Positions 36,419 through 45,994 of a stretch of 64,000 nucleotides of DNA are shown here, piece by piece (within the stretch, counting starts at the first letter, position 1; the number at the start of each line of letters is the position of its first letter). The stretch is from Ignavibacterium sp037440165 (GTDB lineage: Bacteria; Bacteroidota; Ignavibacteria; Ignavibacteriales; Ignavibacteriaceae): NCBI RefSeq assembly GCF_037440165.1, contig NZ_JBBIUQ010000016.1:1-64000 (forward strand). The letters are read 5' to 3'. Both the position numbers and the translations under genes were made by a program. The notes below the pieces were generated by a model, which saw only the letters and a program-made list of their open reading frames with translations, searched no databases and was not told where the DNA came from.

Positions 36419-36444
36419 TAAAAAAGCCGTTTAAGGAAACGGCT
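36419..36444 (-). terminator. Riboswitch-controlled intrinsic terminator
   Basis: On the minus strand a perfect 8-bp hairpin (AGCCGTTT / AAACGGCT, loop CCTT) is followed by T-residues. Its 5' arm can instead pair with the 3' end of the aptamer (GGGAAACGGGCT at 36461-36476), which is itself the P1 strand. Ligand binding should therefore free the terminator and stop transcription before the receptor gene. Confidence 0.85.
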
Positions 36445-36463
36445 CAAAGTAAATCATTCTTCA

Positions 36464-36559
<96 letters not shown>

Positions 36560-36579
36560 ATCGTTAATTTTATTTTGTG

Positions 36580-39345
36580 TTAGTTAAGTCTTAGCTTATC
36601 TCCCACTTTAATTTTAGACGAATTTAAACCATTCAAAGATTTAAGTCTGGTAACAGGTACATTATATAACTTAGAAATTGAAAATAAAGTTTCACCTGCT
36701 TTCACAATATGAATATCAGCTTTTGTTTTGTTTGACTTGGACAGAGTTGTTTTATTTTCCAGACTAATTATTAGTTTATCACCCGTTTTGATGTTATCAT
36801 CATTAAGATTGTTCCATTTTTTCAGATCATTAATAGATACATCATAAAGTGCTGCTATTGTTCCGATAGTTTCGCCTTTGCGGATAATATGAACAGAATT
36901 ATTGTTAACATTTTTAACAGGTTCAACATCAATATCATTAACGCCTGTGTTAGAATAAATTTTCAATCGTGAGCCGGCTAAAATTTTATTTCCTGAAATA
37001 TTATTCCAATTTCTTATATCTGAAATCTTAACATTGAATTTTTCAGCAATCTCACCAATTGTTTCTCCAGGATTAACTTTATAGTAAGTAACATTAGAAT
37101 TATTTTTCGTTGTTACATCACCATAAGAGGAGGAACTTGTTGTCGAAAATATTTTAAGTGTTTTGCCAGCGGCAATATTATTTCCTTTTATTCCGTTCCA
37201 TTTTTTCAATTCAGCAATGCTTACACCAAACTTGTCAGCAATTTCACTTAATGAATCGCCTCTCTTTACTTTGTATTTATAAAGATTTGTTGTTGTTTTG
37301 GTTACCGATTCATTATGATTTTTAACAACATTTCTACCATCAGTATAAATTTTAAGTTTTCTTCCTACATAAATTTTATTTCCTGCGATATCGTTCCAAT
37401 CCTTTAACTGATCTGCCGTAACACCGTAATTTGATGCAATCTGAGTTAAAGTTTCACCTCGTCTGATTCTGTGATAAACTAGTGATGAATTTTCAGATGT
37501 ATTGTAGTTTGTTTTGGAAGTAATCTCAGTAGATTTATCAAGACTCGCATAATATTCTTTCTGCTCTTCAGGAACATAAATTGTCAGAGTCTCACCAACT
37601 CTTACAGTTCTGGTATAAGGAATTGAGTTCCAATTTCTGATATCGCTGACACGGCAATTGAATAAATCTGCAATACCGAGTAAACTGTCATTCTTTTTAA
37701 CCTTATATGTAACAGGCACAGTTCCTTCCGGATGAATTGATTTTGAATCTGATGAAGTAATTTCTTCATCAGTATTGGTGTCATTGGATGCAAGTTCATT
37801 TTCCTGTTGAATGTTTTCCTGAACAGAAGTTTCATTCTCGGATTTTTCAGTATCATTTTTCAGTAATGAAGCATAAGGAGAAACATATTCATCAGTTCCA
37901 TTTTCTGAAGCCACCTGCGTATCTGTATTCTCAACAAATTCTGTTTGATTTCCATTTACCATTACTGGTATTTTTAATTTGAGCCCGGCATATAATTTCG
38001 TTTTGGTCGTTATGTTATTAGCATCCGCAAGGTCAAATTTGGAAACTCCATATCTGTTAGCAATCTTGGTTATGGTTTCTCCTTTTCTCACAGTGTGAAC
38101 CAAATAACTTCTTTTAGCAGACTCGGGAATGTTTTTTACATTTTCTGCAAACTGTTCTATAGAGCCTTTTGGTATTTTGAGAGGATAACCTCCGGGATAA
38201 TTCATTGGTGTTGAAAGCTGAGTAAGTTCAGGATTAAGTTCGGATAATGTCTGAAGATCTGTTCCTGCACAAGTTGCGAGATATCCTAAATCTATTGCGC
38301 CTTCAATTGCATAAACATCATACTCGTATGGTTTTTCATAATTGATATTTGTAAAATCATATTTTTCAGGTTCCATTGCGATCATGGAAACTGCAATGTA
38401 AATCGGAACATAATTTCTTGTTTCTCTAGGCAAATACTTTCTAATAGACCAATAGTCATAAGAGTTAGCTCTGCTGATTGCTCTTCTGACTCTTCCTTCA
38501 CCACAATTGTAAGCTGCTAATGCAAGATACCAATCACCTAAAGAATTATATAAATCTTTTAGATGACGAGCTGCAGCATATGTAGATTTAACAGGGTCTC
38601 TTCTTTCATCAAAATAAAAATCAGTCTGCAATCCATATAATGCACCAGTAGATTTAATAAATTGCCATAAACCAACAGCAGATGCCCAGGAACGCGCATT
38701 TGGATTTAGGCCGCTTTCCATCATACTTAAATAAAGTAATTGCAGAGGTAATCCTTCTTCTTTGAAAATTTGGGACATCATTGGGAAATATTTACCTGAG
38801 CGAGAAAGCCATCTTCTCATTGCATCACTGCCTTCACCAGTAAAATAGTTCATCCATTGCTCAACATAAGAATTAACTTCGAGTGGAATGTCTGCAGGAA
38901 TAATCAATTTCGGATGTATGTCTTCTTCCTTCATCGATAATTCAATTTCAGGAACAGCTTTTCTAATCCATTCATCATATGCTGCGAATGAAACACCTTC
39001 AGGAAGATAACTCAACCCATCAATAAACTTCTTATAATCTTCAATAATAGAATTTTCAAGCTCTTTGTAAGCCACATTTTTATCAATTCCGGGATAATAG
39101 CTAAGGTTATTAATTATCCTTAAAGCATTTTCATAATTTTCAACAGTTTCGTGGATACTATTCAATTCCTGTTTCTTTAATGCTAAAACATAACTTTGTC
39201 TGGCTTCTTCCAACAGTTCAGATACGATTCCTGTCTTTTTAACCGAAGTTTCAATTTCAGTTTTTGTCTGGATTACTTCTGAACCACTGCACCCCCAAAA
39301 AGTTAAAATCAGTAACGCAATTGGTAGAAGAAGAATTTTTCTCAT
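36580..39345 (-). CDS. mltD: Membrane-bound lytic murein transglycosylase with seven LysM repeats (MltD-like)
   Basis: This 921-residue lipoprotein has lipobox FWGC (Cys19), a helical region to about 190, and an SLT-type catalytic domain with Glu210 in MMESGLNPNARSWASAVGLW plus ALAAYNCGEGRV. Then come seven LysM modules (each ~45 residues, beginning like VRKGETI, VKKNDSL, IRRGETL, VKRGDSL, VNPGETI, IRKGETI, VKAGETL). It cleaves peptidoglycan glycan strands to give anhydro-muropeptides while the LysM units hold the wall. MltD of E. coli has two LysM units, so seven is a clear expansion. A serine- and asparagine-rich linker separates units one and two. Confidence 0.92.
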   Translation of the reverse strand: MRKILLLPIALLILTFWGCSGSEVIQTKTEIETSVKKTGIVSELLEEARQSYVLALKKQELNSIHETVENYENALRIINNLSYYPGIDKNVAYKELENSIIEDYKKFIDGLSYLPEGVSFAAYDEWIRKAVPEIELSMKEEDIHPKLIIPADIPLEVNSYVEQWMNYFTGEGSDAMRRWLSRSGKYFPMMSQIFKEEGLPLQLLYLSMMESGLNPNARSWASAVGLWQFIKSTGALYGLQTDFYFDERRDPVKSTYAAARHLKDLYNSLGDWYLALAAYNCGEGRVRRAISRANSYDYWSIRKYLPRETRNYVPIYIAVSMIAMEPEKYDFTNINYEKPYEYDVYAIEGAIDLGYLATCAGTDLQTLSELNPELTQLSTPMNYPGGYPLKIPKGSIEQFAENVKNIPESAKRSYLVHTVRKGETITKIANRYGVSKFDLADANNITTKTKLYAGLKLKIPVMVNGNQTEFVENTDTQVASENGTDEYVSPYASLLKNDTEKSENETSVQENIQQENELASNDTNTDEEITSSDSKSIHPEGTVPVTYKVKKNDSLLGIADLFNCRVSDIRNWNSIPYTRTVRVGETLTIYVPEEQKEYYASLDKSTEITSKTNYNTSENSSLVYHRIRRGETLTQIASNYGVTADQLKDWNDIAGNKIYVGRKLKIYTDGRNVVKNHNESVTKTTTNLYKYKVKRGDSLSEIADKFGVSIAELKKWNGIKGNNIAAGKTLKIFSTTSSSSYGDVTTKNNSNVTYYKVNPGETIGEIAEKFNVKISDIRNWNNISGNKILAGSRLKIYSNTGVNDIDVEPVKNVNNNSVHIIRKGETIGTIAALYDVSINDLKKWNNLNDDNIKTGDKLIISLENKTTLSKSNKTKADIHIVKAGETLFSISKLYNVPVTRLKSLNGLNSSKIKVGDKLRLN

Positions 39346-39450
39346 TATTTCTCCGATTTATTTCTAATGCAATATAAAATTATCATTCTGTTTTTTCAAG
39401 CAAAAAGTTAACTGTTTATTATTAACTTACTTGAATGTAACACTTTAAGA

Positions 39451-40995
39451 TTACAATGGAATATTACCATGTTTTTTCTTCGGATTCATATCAACTTTAT
39501 TTTTCATTAATTCAAATGCCTGAACTACTTTAATTTTTGTTTCTCTTGGATAAATCACATCATCAATAAAGCCACGTTCGGCTGCTATATATGGATTAGC
39601 AAATTTTTCAATATACTCATTTAATTTCTTATTCAGTTCACTTTCAGGGTCTGATGAACTCTCAATTTCTTTCTTGAAGATAATTTCTACCGCACCTTTT
39701 GGACCCATAACGGCAATTTCTGCCGATGGCCAGGCAAAATTGAAATCACCACGGATGTGTTTTGAATTCATCACATCATATGCGCCGCCATAAGCTTTTC
39801 TTGTGATAACAGTAACTTTAGGAACAGTTGCTTCACTAAAAGCGTAAAGCAATTTTGCGCCGTGTCTTATAATTCCTCCCCATTCTTGTTCTGTTCCGGG
39901 TAAAAATCCGGGAACATCTACAAAAACCAATAAAGGAATGTTAAACGCATCACAAAACCTAACAAATCTTGCGCCTTTTACAGAAGCATTTATATCAAGA
40001 ACTCCTGCCAGCACTTCAGGTTGATTGGCGACAATTCCGACTGACATTCCTGACATTCGCGCAAATCCTGTCACAATATTTTCTGCAAAATCTTTGTGCA
40101 CTTCGAAAAATTCACCATTGTCAACGATTAATGAAATTACTTCTTTTATGTCGTAAGGTTTATTTGGATTGTCAGGAATAATCGTGTCGAGTTTAGGTTC
40201 TTCAACAAGTTCCTCGATGTTAAATTTGTTTCTCTGTGGTTGATCCATAAAATTTAATGGAAGATAACTCAGTAGTTTTCTAACATTCTGAAGAGTTTCA
40301 ATCTCCGAATCGAAAACAAAATGAGCAACGCCTGATTTTATTGCGTGAGTATCTGCTCCACCAAGCTCTTCAAATGTTACATCTTCGTGTGTTACAGTTT
40401 TAACAACATTCGGACCTGTCACGAACATATAACTTGTATTGCGCACCATAAATACAAAATCAGTAATTGCTGGTGAATAAACTGCTCCACCGGCACACGG
40501 ACCAAGTATAACAGAAATCTGCGGAATTACTCCAGATGCCAAAGTGTTTAATAAAAAAATATCTGCATAACCTCCGAGACTATTGACTCCTTCCTGAATT
40601 CTTGCACCGCCTGAATCATTTAAACCTATTACCGGAATTCCGGCTTTCATAGCCATATTCATAATCTTTACAATTTTTTCTGCGTGCGTTTCTGAAAGCG
40701 AGCCGCCAAACACTGTAAAATCCTGACTAAATAATGCAATCGGTCTTCCATCAATTTTTGCAAAGCCAGTTACAACACCATCACTCGGATAATTAATTTT
40801 ATCTAATCCAAAATTTTTTGCACGATGTTTGATGAACATATCAATTTCATCAAAAGAACCTTCATCAACAAGTAACTCTATTCTTTCTCTAGCCGTGAGT
40901 TTACCTTTTTTATGCTGAGCATCGATTTTATCTTTTCCACCACCAAGTAAAGCTTCAGATTTTCTTTTTGCAAGTTCTAATAATTTATCTTTCAT
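39451..40995 (-). CDS. pccB: Acyl-CoA carboxyltransferase beta subunit (propionyl/methylmalonyl-CoA type)
   Basis: This 514-residue carboxyltransferase of the PccB/MmdA family transfers carboxyl from biotin to an acyl-CoA. Two crotonase-like halves are visible. The N-half has GGSLSETHAEKIVKIMNMA and DSGGARIQEGVNSL, and the C-half has GVLDINASVKGARFVRFCD, FVDVPGFLPGTEQEWGGIIRHG, TVITRKAYGGAYDVM and WPSAEIAVMGPKGAVEI. The acyl-CoA cannot be fixed, but the sequence and length fit propionyl-CoA carboxylase or methylmalonyl-CoA decarboxylase. No biotin carrier or biotin carboxylase gene is in the window. Confidence 0.88.
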   Translation of the reverse strand: MKDKLLELAKRKSEALLGGGKDKIDAQHKKGKLTARERIELLVDEGSFDEIDMFIKHRAKNFGLDKINYPSDGVVTGFAKIDGRPIALFSQDFTVFGGSLSETHAEKIVKIMNMAMKAGIPVIGLNDSGGARIQEGVNSLGGYADIFLLNTLASGVIPQISVILGPCAGGAVYSPAITDFVFMVRNTSYMFVTGPNVVKTVTHEDVTFEELGGADTHAIKSGVAHFVFDSEIETLQNVRKLLSYLPLNFMDQPQRNKFNIEELVEEPKLDTIIPDNPNKPYDIKEVISLIVDNGEFFEVHKDFAENIVTGFARMSGMSVGIVANQPEVLAGVLDINASVKGARFVRFCDAFNIPLLVFVDVPGFLPGTEQEWGGIIRHGAKLLYAFSEATVPKVTVITRKAYGGAYDVMNSKHIRGDFNFAWPSAEIAVMGPKGAVEIIFKKEIESSSDPESELNKKLNEYIEKFANPYIAAERGFIDDVIYPRETKIKVVQAFELMKNKVDMNPKKKHGNIPL

Positions 40996-41008
40996 GTTTC
41001 CCTCTTTG

Positions 41009-41788
41009 TTAAACAGAAAATTCCGTTAATTGAAATCCTGAATTTTCAGTTGTATGTGATTGAATGATTTTGATTACACTTGTTAAATCATCTGAATTTA
41101 ATAATTCATTATACGAAGAAAATTTTCTAACGAGCTTTATAGAATCTTTAACTTCATCTCTGAGTTTAGGTAAAATTTTAACTTCGTCAGAAAATAACAT
41201 TGCATCCAAAATGTTACTCGTTGCAAGTAAAAATTTTATTCCGGTTTCTTTATAAATATTTTTCAAAACCTGGAATATCTCTTCTTTAGTAACACTATCC
41301 ATTTTAGTAAAAGGTTCATCAAGCAGAATTAATTCAGGATTTGCAACTAAAGCTTTCCCAAAAGAAATTCTTAAACGAAAACCATAACTGTTTTTGTGTG
41401 GAATATGCTTTTCATAACCTTCTAATCCTATCAGACTAATTATTAATTTAACTTTATCTTCTTGTAAACCATCTTTCTTCGTTTCAAAACTGATGTTCTC
41501 TTCCACAGTCAGCCAGGGAATTGAAACAGGATTAGTCGGAAGATAAATAATTCTTTTCTCAGAATAAGCGAGCTCATTTTCATCTACAATAATTTTACCT
41601 GAATCAAATTTCTGTAAACCAGAAATAATTTTGAGCAAAGTAGTTTTTCCTGAACCGAAAGGAGCAACAATAGAAATGAAATTATTATTCTGGAAATCAA
41701 ATTTTACAGAAAAATTATCAATTACTTTTTTCTTAATTCCTTCAGTTATGGAAATTGATTTGGTAATATTTGACAAAGTAATTATCAT
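41009..41788 (-). CDS. ABC transporter ATP-binding protein (SsuB/TauB/NrtD-like) with degenerate motifs
   Basis: This 259-residue ATPase shows departures at several key sites. Walker A reads APFGSGKTT (42-50; first Gly replaced by Ala). The signature LSGGM is replaced by NSYGF in PHKNSYGFRLRIS (130-142). The switch histidine is Ser in ATSNILDAM, and the Q-loop lacks its Gln (LPTNPVSIPW). Walker B ELILLDEPF is intact. It lies 5 bases downstream of a matching permease gene, and no periplasmic binding protein is encoded nearby. It may be inactive, regulatory or drifting, and substrate is unknown. Confidence 0.78.
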   Translation of the reverse strand: MIITLSNITKSISITEGIKKKVIDNFSVKFDFQNNNFISIVAPFGSGKTTLLKIISGLQKFDSGKIIVDENELAYSEKRIIYLPTNPVSIPWLTVEENISFETKKDGLQEDKVKLIISLIGLEGYEKHIPHKNSYGFRLRISFGKALVANPELILLDEPFTKMDSVTKEEIFQVLKNIYKETGIKFLLATSNILDAMLFSDEVKILPKLRDEVKDSIKLVRKFSSYNELLNSDDLTSVIKIIQSHTTENSGFQLTEFSV

Positions 41789-41793
41789 AAGCG

Positions 41794-42537
41794 TTAATTC
41801 CAGAAATAAATTCTGTTATACAATTTTCTAAAGCCGAAGTGCAAAAGAAATATTATCGATGAAGTGATAAGAGCAATTGTAAATGTGAGAGCAATATCAT
41901 GATACTTAAACACAATTCTAAGTATACTTCCAATTCCATCCTTCTGCTGAAGAAATTCCACAAGCAAGATGACTGCCCAAATTAAAGTATGGTTTTTTAA
42001 GTATGAGTTAAATAATTCTGGTTCTTTTAGATTAAAAATAATTTTACTCACAATTGTTGATTTTTTAATCCCAAGAGTATTATAGAAATTAAAATAATCA
42101 GATAGAGATTTATCATTCGTTAAATTGAGATCATTTAAACAAATAGATAATATTACAAAAAATGAAACTAGATATTTATTGAATATGAAATCCGGCAACC
42201 AAAGAATTATTAGCAAAGCTAAAAGTAAAAAAGGTATATAGAAAAAAAACTTGAAGAAATTATTCTTTAAAGTTATCAAGCAATTTTCTGGCTGGTATTT
42301 AACGAGAAACGGGAAAGATGTTATTATAAAAATATAATGAATAAAAAATGTTAAATAGACAGCAGCTAAAGTAGAGAGCAGACTTGTTGCAAAGTTATAC
42401 TGCACAAATAATTCGAAAATGGATAGCCAAATAACTGTAACTGATGGAAATAATTTATTTGTAGGAAAAATAAATTCGAACAGAATCAAATAAATAATTG
42501 CAACAATAGAAATAGTTTTAAAACTTTTTAAATTCAT
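41794..42537 (-). CDS. ABC transporter permease (TauC/NrtB-like), diverged
   Basis: This 247-residue integral membrane protein has six or seven helices and a weak BPD_transp_1 signature in the TLGIKKSTIVSKIIFNLKEPELF region. That is the place of the EAA loop that contacts the ATPase. The preceding STLAAVYLTFFIHYIF resembles the start of nitrate, taurine and sulfonate permeases. Together with the degenerate ATPase downstream it makes a reduced transporter pair lacking a binding protein. Confidence in the exact family is moderate. Confidence 0.65.
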   Translation of the reverse strand: MNLKSFKTISIVAIIYLILFEFIFPTNKLFPSVTVIWLSIFELFVQYNFATSLLSTLAAVYLTFFIHYIFIITSFPFLVKYQPENCLITLKNNFFKFFFYIPFLLLALLIILWLPDFIFNKYLVSFFVILSICLNDLNLTNDKSLSDYFNFYNTLGIKKSTIVSKIIFNLKEPELFNSYLKNHTLIWAVILLVEFLQQKDGIGSILRIVFKYHDIALTFTIALITSSIIFLLHFGFRKLYNRIYFWN

Positions 42538-42538
42538 A

Positions 42539-43186
42539 TCAAATGTTTTGTAAAAATGGATTTTGTTTTCGTTCTATTCCGATTGTTGACTCAATTCCGT
42601 GACCGGGAAAAATTCTTGTGTCAACAGGCAGTGTTAATAATTTTTTTCTTATGCTCTCAATCAGAGTGTTGTAATCTCCACCCCAAAGGTCCGTTCTTCC
42701 AATAGATTGATGAAATAAAACATCTCCAGTTATGCATATTTTATTTTTCGCTGAATAAAAACAATACTCCCCTGCTGTGTGACCCGGAGTAAATAAGGGT
42801 ATCAGTTCTTCACTTCCGATTTTAATTATCTTCTCTTCACTGATAAACTCATCAGGTTCTGGCAAACTAAAGATTTCAAATCCAAACATTTGCCCTTGTG
42901 CTGCAGCGTTCTGCAATAGCGGTAAATCTCTTTCAGGTGCGAGATATTTTGGATTAAAATTTTCTTTGATGAATGAAACTCCAAGTATATGATCAATATG
43001 GCAATGAGTGTTTAGCAGCAATACCAGATTTAATTTTTCCTGTTCAATAAATGATTTAATTTCCTCTTGCTCAAAATCATCGTAACATCCCGGATCGATA
43101 ACAGCAGCTTGCATCGTTTGTTCATCCCAAACAATATAAGTCTTTTCATTAAACAGATTAAATTCAAAAGATTTAACTCTTAACAT
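42539..43186 (-). CDS. Metallo-beta-lactamase-fold hydrolase (glyoxalase II-like)
   Basis: This protein of about 215 residues has the metal-binding motif NTHCHIDHILGV (HxHxDH form). Further ligands are in TPGHTAGEYCFY, ITGDVLFHQSIGRTDLWGG and FPGHGIES. The order matches hydroxyacylglutathione-hydrolase-like enzymes. Without glutathione genes in view the substrate may be another thioester or persulfide. I use ATG 43186, which overlaps the aroC stop (TGATG), rather than the TTG at 43189. Confidence 0.85.
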   Translation of the reverse strand: MLRVKSFEFNLFNEKTYIVWDEQTMQAAVIDPGCYDDFEQEEIKSFIEQEKLNLVLLLNTHCHIDHILGVSFIKENFNPKYLAPERDLPLLQNAAAQGQMFGFEIFSLPEPDEFISEEKIIKIGSEELIPLFTPGHTAGEYCFYSAKNKICITGDVLFHQSIGRTDLWGGDYNTLIESIRKKLLTLPVDTRIFPGHGIESTIGIERKQNPFLQNI

Positions 43187-44400
43187 CAACTTCCTTTAAA
43201 GTTTTTACGAATTCTTCCAAATAATTTTGAGGTATAATTGAAAAAGTTTTCTTTTGTCTCTTCAATTGAATCACCACCAAACTTTTCTAAAAATAATTTT
43301 GCAATTGACCATGCAAGCATAGATTCGGCAATAACAGCACAAGCAGGAACTGCAACAAAATCGCTCCGCTCTCTTCGTGAATGAACTTTATTCATTGTGC
43401 TCAAATCAACTGACTCAATTGGCGACATTAAAGTTGCAATCGGTTTCATTGCTGCACGAACTATTATCGGCAATCCTGTAGAAATACCTCCTTCAATTCC
43501 ACCAGCGCGATTTGTCTTTCTGGAAAACTTATTTTTCGAAATGGTAATTTCATCGTGCGCTGCTGAACCAAAATTTTCTGCGGAGTAAAAGCCTGCACCA
43601 ATTTCAACTCCTTTTACTGCATTGATAGACATAATTGAATGAGCTATTTCAGCATCTAATCTTCTGTCATAATGGACAAATGAACCAAGTCCAACAGGAA
43701 CACCTGTTGCAATCACTACAAATGTTCCTCCTAATGTATCACCTTTTTTCTTCGCTAGTTTAATTTTATTAATAATCTTCTTTTCGTGATCTGAATCTAA
43801 AACTCTGACTAAACTTTTATCAGAAATCGAATTGAGTTTTTTTCCATTGAATGAAGAAGACAATCTATTAGTGTAAAGTTTTTCAAGAAAATTTTCTTTA
43901 GGATAAATGCCGCCAATACTTTCTACAAAGCTTCCGATGTGAACTCCAAATTCTTCTAAGAATTTTCTGGCAATCGAGCAAGCGGCAACTCTTATAGCAG
44001 TTTCTCTGGCTGATGATCTTTCGATGGAATTTCTGATATCATCAAAATTATATTTTGACACTCCTACTAAATCAGCGTGTCCTGGTCTTGGAATAGTTAT
44101 CTTTTCGATTTGCTCATCTGCTTCTTCAATTGACATTTTTGATTGCCAATTTTCCCAGTCATTATTTTTTATTAGTAATGAAATTGGTGTTCCTAAAGTT
44201 TTACCGAACCTGATTCCTGATAGTATTTCTGCAGAATCAGATTCAATTTTCATTCTGAGTCCCCGTCCATAACCAGCTTGTCGTCTTTTCAGCTGATGAT
44301 TAATATAATCAGCAGTAATTTTTAGATTTGATGGAAACCCTTCCACAATAGTGGTAAGAGATTTTCCGTGAGATTCACCAGCAGTAAGAAATCTAATCAT
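43186..44400 (-). CDS. aroC: Chorismate synthase
   Basis: This 404-residue enzyme makes chorismate from EPSP using reduced FMN, the last common step to aromatic amino acids. Conserved motifs are FLTAGESHGKSL at the N-terminus, RRQAGYGRGLRM, RPGHADLVG, SSARETAIRVA and NRAGGIEGGISTG, plus VGAMKP-like IVRAAMKPIAT. It is slightly longer than the common ~360-390 residues. The start follows a GGAGAACAAATG context. Its stop overlaps the MBL gene start. Confidence 0.95.
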   Translation of the reverse strand: MIRFLTAGESHGKSLTTIVEGFPSNLKITADYINHQLKRRQAGYGRGLRMKIESDSAEILSGIRFGKTLGTPISLLIKNNDWENWQSKMSIEEADEQIEKITIPRPGHADLVGVSKYNFDDIRNSIERSSARETAIRVAACSIARKFLEEFGVHIGSFVESIGGIYPKENFLEKLYTNRLSSSFNGKKLNSISDKSLVRVLDSDHEKKIINKIKLAKKKGDTLGGTFVVIATGVPVGLGSFVHYDRRLDAEIAHSIMSINAVKGVEIGAGFYSAENFGSAAHDEITISKNKFSRKTNRAGGIEGGISTGLPIIVRAAMKPIATLMSPIESVDLSTMNKVHSRRERSDFVAVPACAVIAESMLAWSIAKLFLEKFGGDSIEETKENFFNYTSKLFGRIRKNFKGS

Positions 44401-44427
44401 TTGTTCTCCATAAACTATCTCAAATAT

Positions 44428-44456
44428 AAAAAAAACGCCCGTAAAGAACGGGCGTT
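44428..44456 (-). terminator. Intrinsic terminator downstream of htrA
   Basis: A perfect 9-bp stem (AACGCCCGT / ACGGGCGTT, loop of five) between aroC and htrA is followed on the minus strand by a run of T. It lies just past the htrA stop and separates that gene from aroC. Confidence 0.85.
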
Positions 44457-44478
44457 GATAAAAGAAAATTTTTAATTC

Positions 44479-45969
44479 TTATTCAGGAATTTCTAATCCT
44501 ACAAATCTTGTATTGCCGTCTGCATCCTGAACCTTAAGTAATACAGCACTTCCCTTTCTGTTTTCGATTACATCTTTAAATTCATTTACATCAGAAATAC
44601 TTTTTCTGTCTGCTTCAACAATTACTAATCCCTTAAATAACTTTTGATCATCTGATTTACTGAAGCTTTTAACATCTGTAATAATGATTCCATCAGAAAC
44701 TTTGTAAGTATCTTTTTCTTTCTGTGTAAGATTTCTAACAGTCATTCCTATGTTATCCAGAGTTATTACATTCTTCTTTGCACTTCGGTCAGACTCTTTG
44801 TTATCTTTTTTTGCAACTGGTTCAGTTTTAGTTTTTTCGTCTCTTGGTTTGAGAGTAACTTTTCTTTCGAGTTCTTTGCCATCTCTGAAAATAGCTAGTT
44901 TAACAGTTGTTCCTGCTGTTTTAGAGGCAACATAACTTTGAAGTTCATTTGGTTTGTTTACTTCTTTTCCATCAATCTTAAGAATAATATCTCCTGATTT
45001 CAAATCAGTTTCTGATGCAGCACCGCCTTCAATAATTCCATTAATAATTATTCCGCGAGGTCTATCTAATCCGACTGATTTTGCAATTGCGTTATCAACT
45101 TCGCCGATGTTAATTCCAATGTAACCTCTGTTAACTTTTCCATATGCGATAATTTCTTTAGCAACTGTTTTGGCAAGATTAATAGGAATTGCAAAACCAT
45201 AGCCAATGTAAGTGCCGGTTCCTCTTGTAGCAATTGCGCTGTTTACACCAACAACAGAACCGGATAAATCAACCAAAGCACCGCCACTGTTTCCAGGATT
45301 TATTACTGCATCAGTCTGAATGAAGTTTTCAACTCCGTAACTATCTCTAATTAATCCGAGTTGTCCACGACCAATTGCTGAAACAATTCCTGCGGTTACT
45401 GTTGAGCTTAATGAAAGCGGATTACCAATTGCCATAACCCATTGTCCAACTTTCAGATTATCTGAATCACCGAGATAAGCAACTGTTAAACCAGAAGCAT
45501 TAATTTTTATAACAGCCAAATCTGTCAGAGGATCAGTTCCTATTACTTCTGCATCGAAAGTTCTTTTATCGGCAAGATTAATTGTAACTTTCGTAGCATT
45601 TTCAACAACATGATTATTAGTCAAGATATAACCGTCCTCTGAAATAATAATTCCGCTGCCGCTGCCTCTTTGTTCCTCAGGTAAATCCTTAAACGGGAAA
45701 AAGAAAAAGTCCTGATGTGGATTTTCTCTTTCTGCGACTACGGTTATTTGAACAATTGCCGGTGTAACTTTTTCAGCTACTTCTATAAATGCTTTTGAGA
45801 AAGATGTTGCATCAGCATCAAGATTTACGGGTGGAATTTTTGCGCCAAGATTTATATCAGCCAAACCTGGCCGCACAAAACCAAATCCGGAGACCAGAAG
45901 TGCCCCGAACACAATTCCAACAGACACAAGCAAGATGGCACTAATTATTCCTTTTGCTTTGAGATTCAT
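44479..45969 (-). CDS. degP: HtrA/DegP-family periplasmic serine protease
   Basis: This 496-residue envelope quality-control protease has an N-terminal membrane anchor or signal (about 7-30) and a trypsin-like domain with triad His120 (LTNNHVV), Asp150 (TDLAVIKI) and Ser228 (NPGNSGGAL). Two PDZ domains follow (about 270-370, with GYIGINIGEV, and about 405-490). The segment between them is lysine/glutamate-rich. A clear GGAGG site lies before the start. A terminator follows the stop, so the gene is probably transcribed alone or with recO/mtnA upstream. Confidence 0.93.
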   Translation of the reverse strand: MNLKAKGIISAILLVSVGIVFGALLVSGFGFVRPGLADINLGAKIPPVNLDADATSFSKAFIEVAEKVTPAIVQITVVAERENPHQDFFFFPFKDLPEEQRGSGSGIIISEDGYILTNNHVVENATKVTINLADKRTFDAEVIGTDPLTDLAVIKINASGLTVAYLGDSDNLKVGQWVMAIGNPLSLSSTVTAGIVSAIGRGQLGLIRDSYGVENFIQTDAVINPGNSGGALVDLSGSVVGVNSAIATRGTGTYIGYGFAIPINLAKTVAKEIIAYGKVNRGYIGINIGEVDNAIAKSVGLDRPRGIIINGIIEGGAASETDLKSGDIILKIDGKEVNKPNELQSYVASKTAGTTVKLAIFRDGKELERKVTLKPRDEKTKTEPVAKKDNKESDRSAKKNVITLDNIGMTVRNLTQKEKDTYKVSDGIIITDVKSFSKSDDQKLFKGLVIVEADRKSISDVNEFKDVIENRKGSAVLLKVQDADGNTRFVGLEIPE

Positions 45970-45994
45970 TTAAGTCCTCCTTACGAATTTTTAA

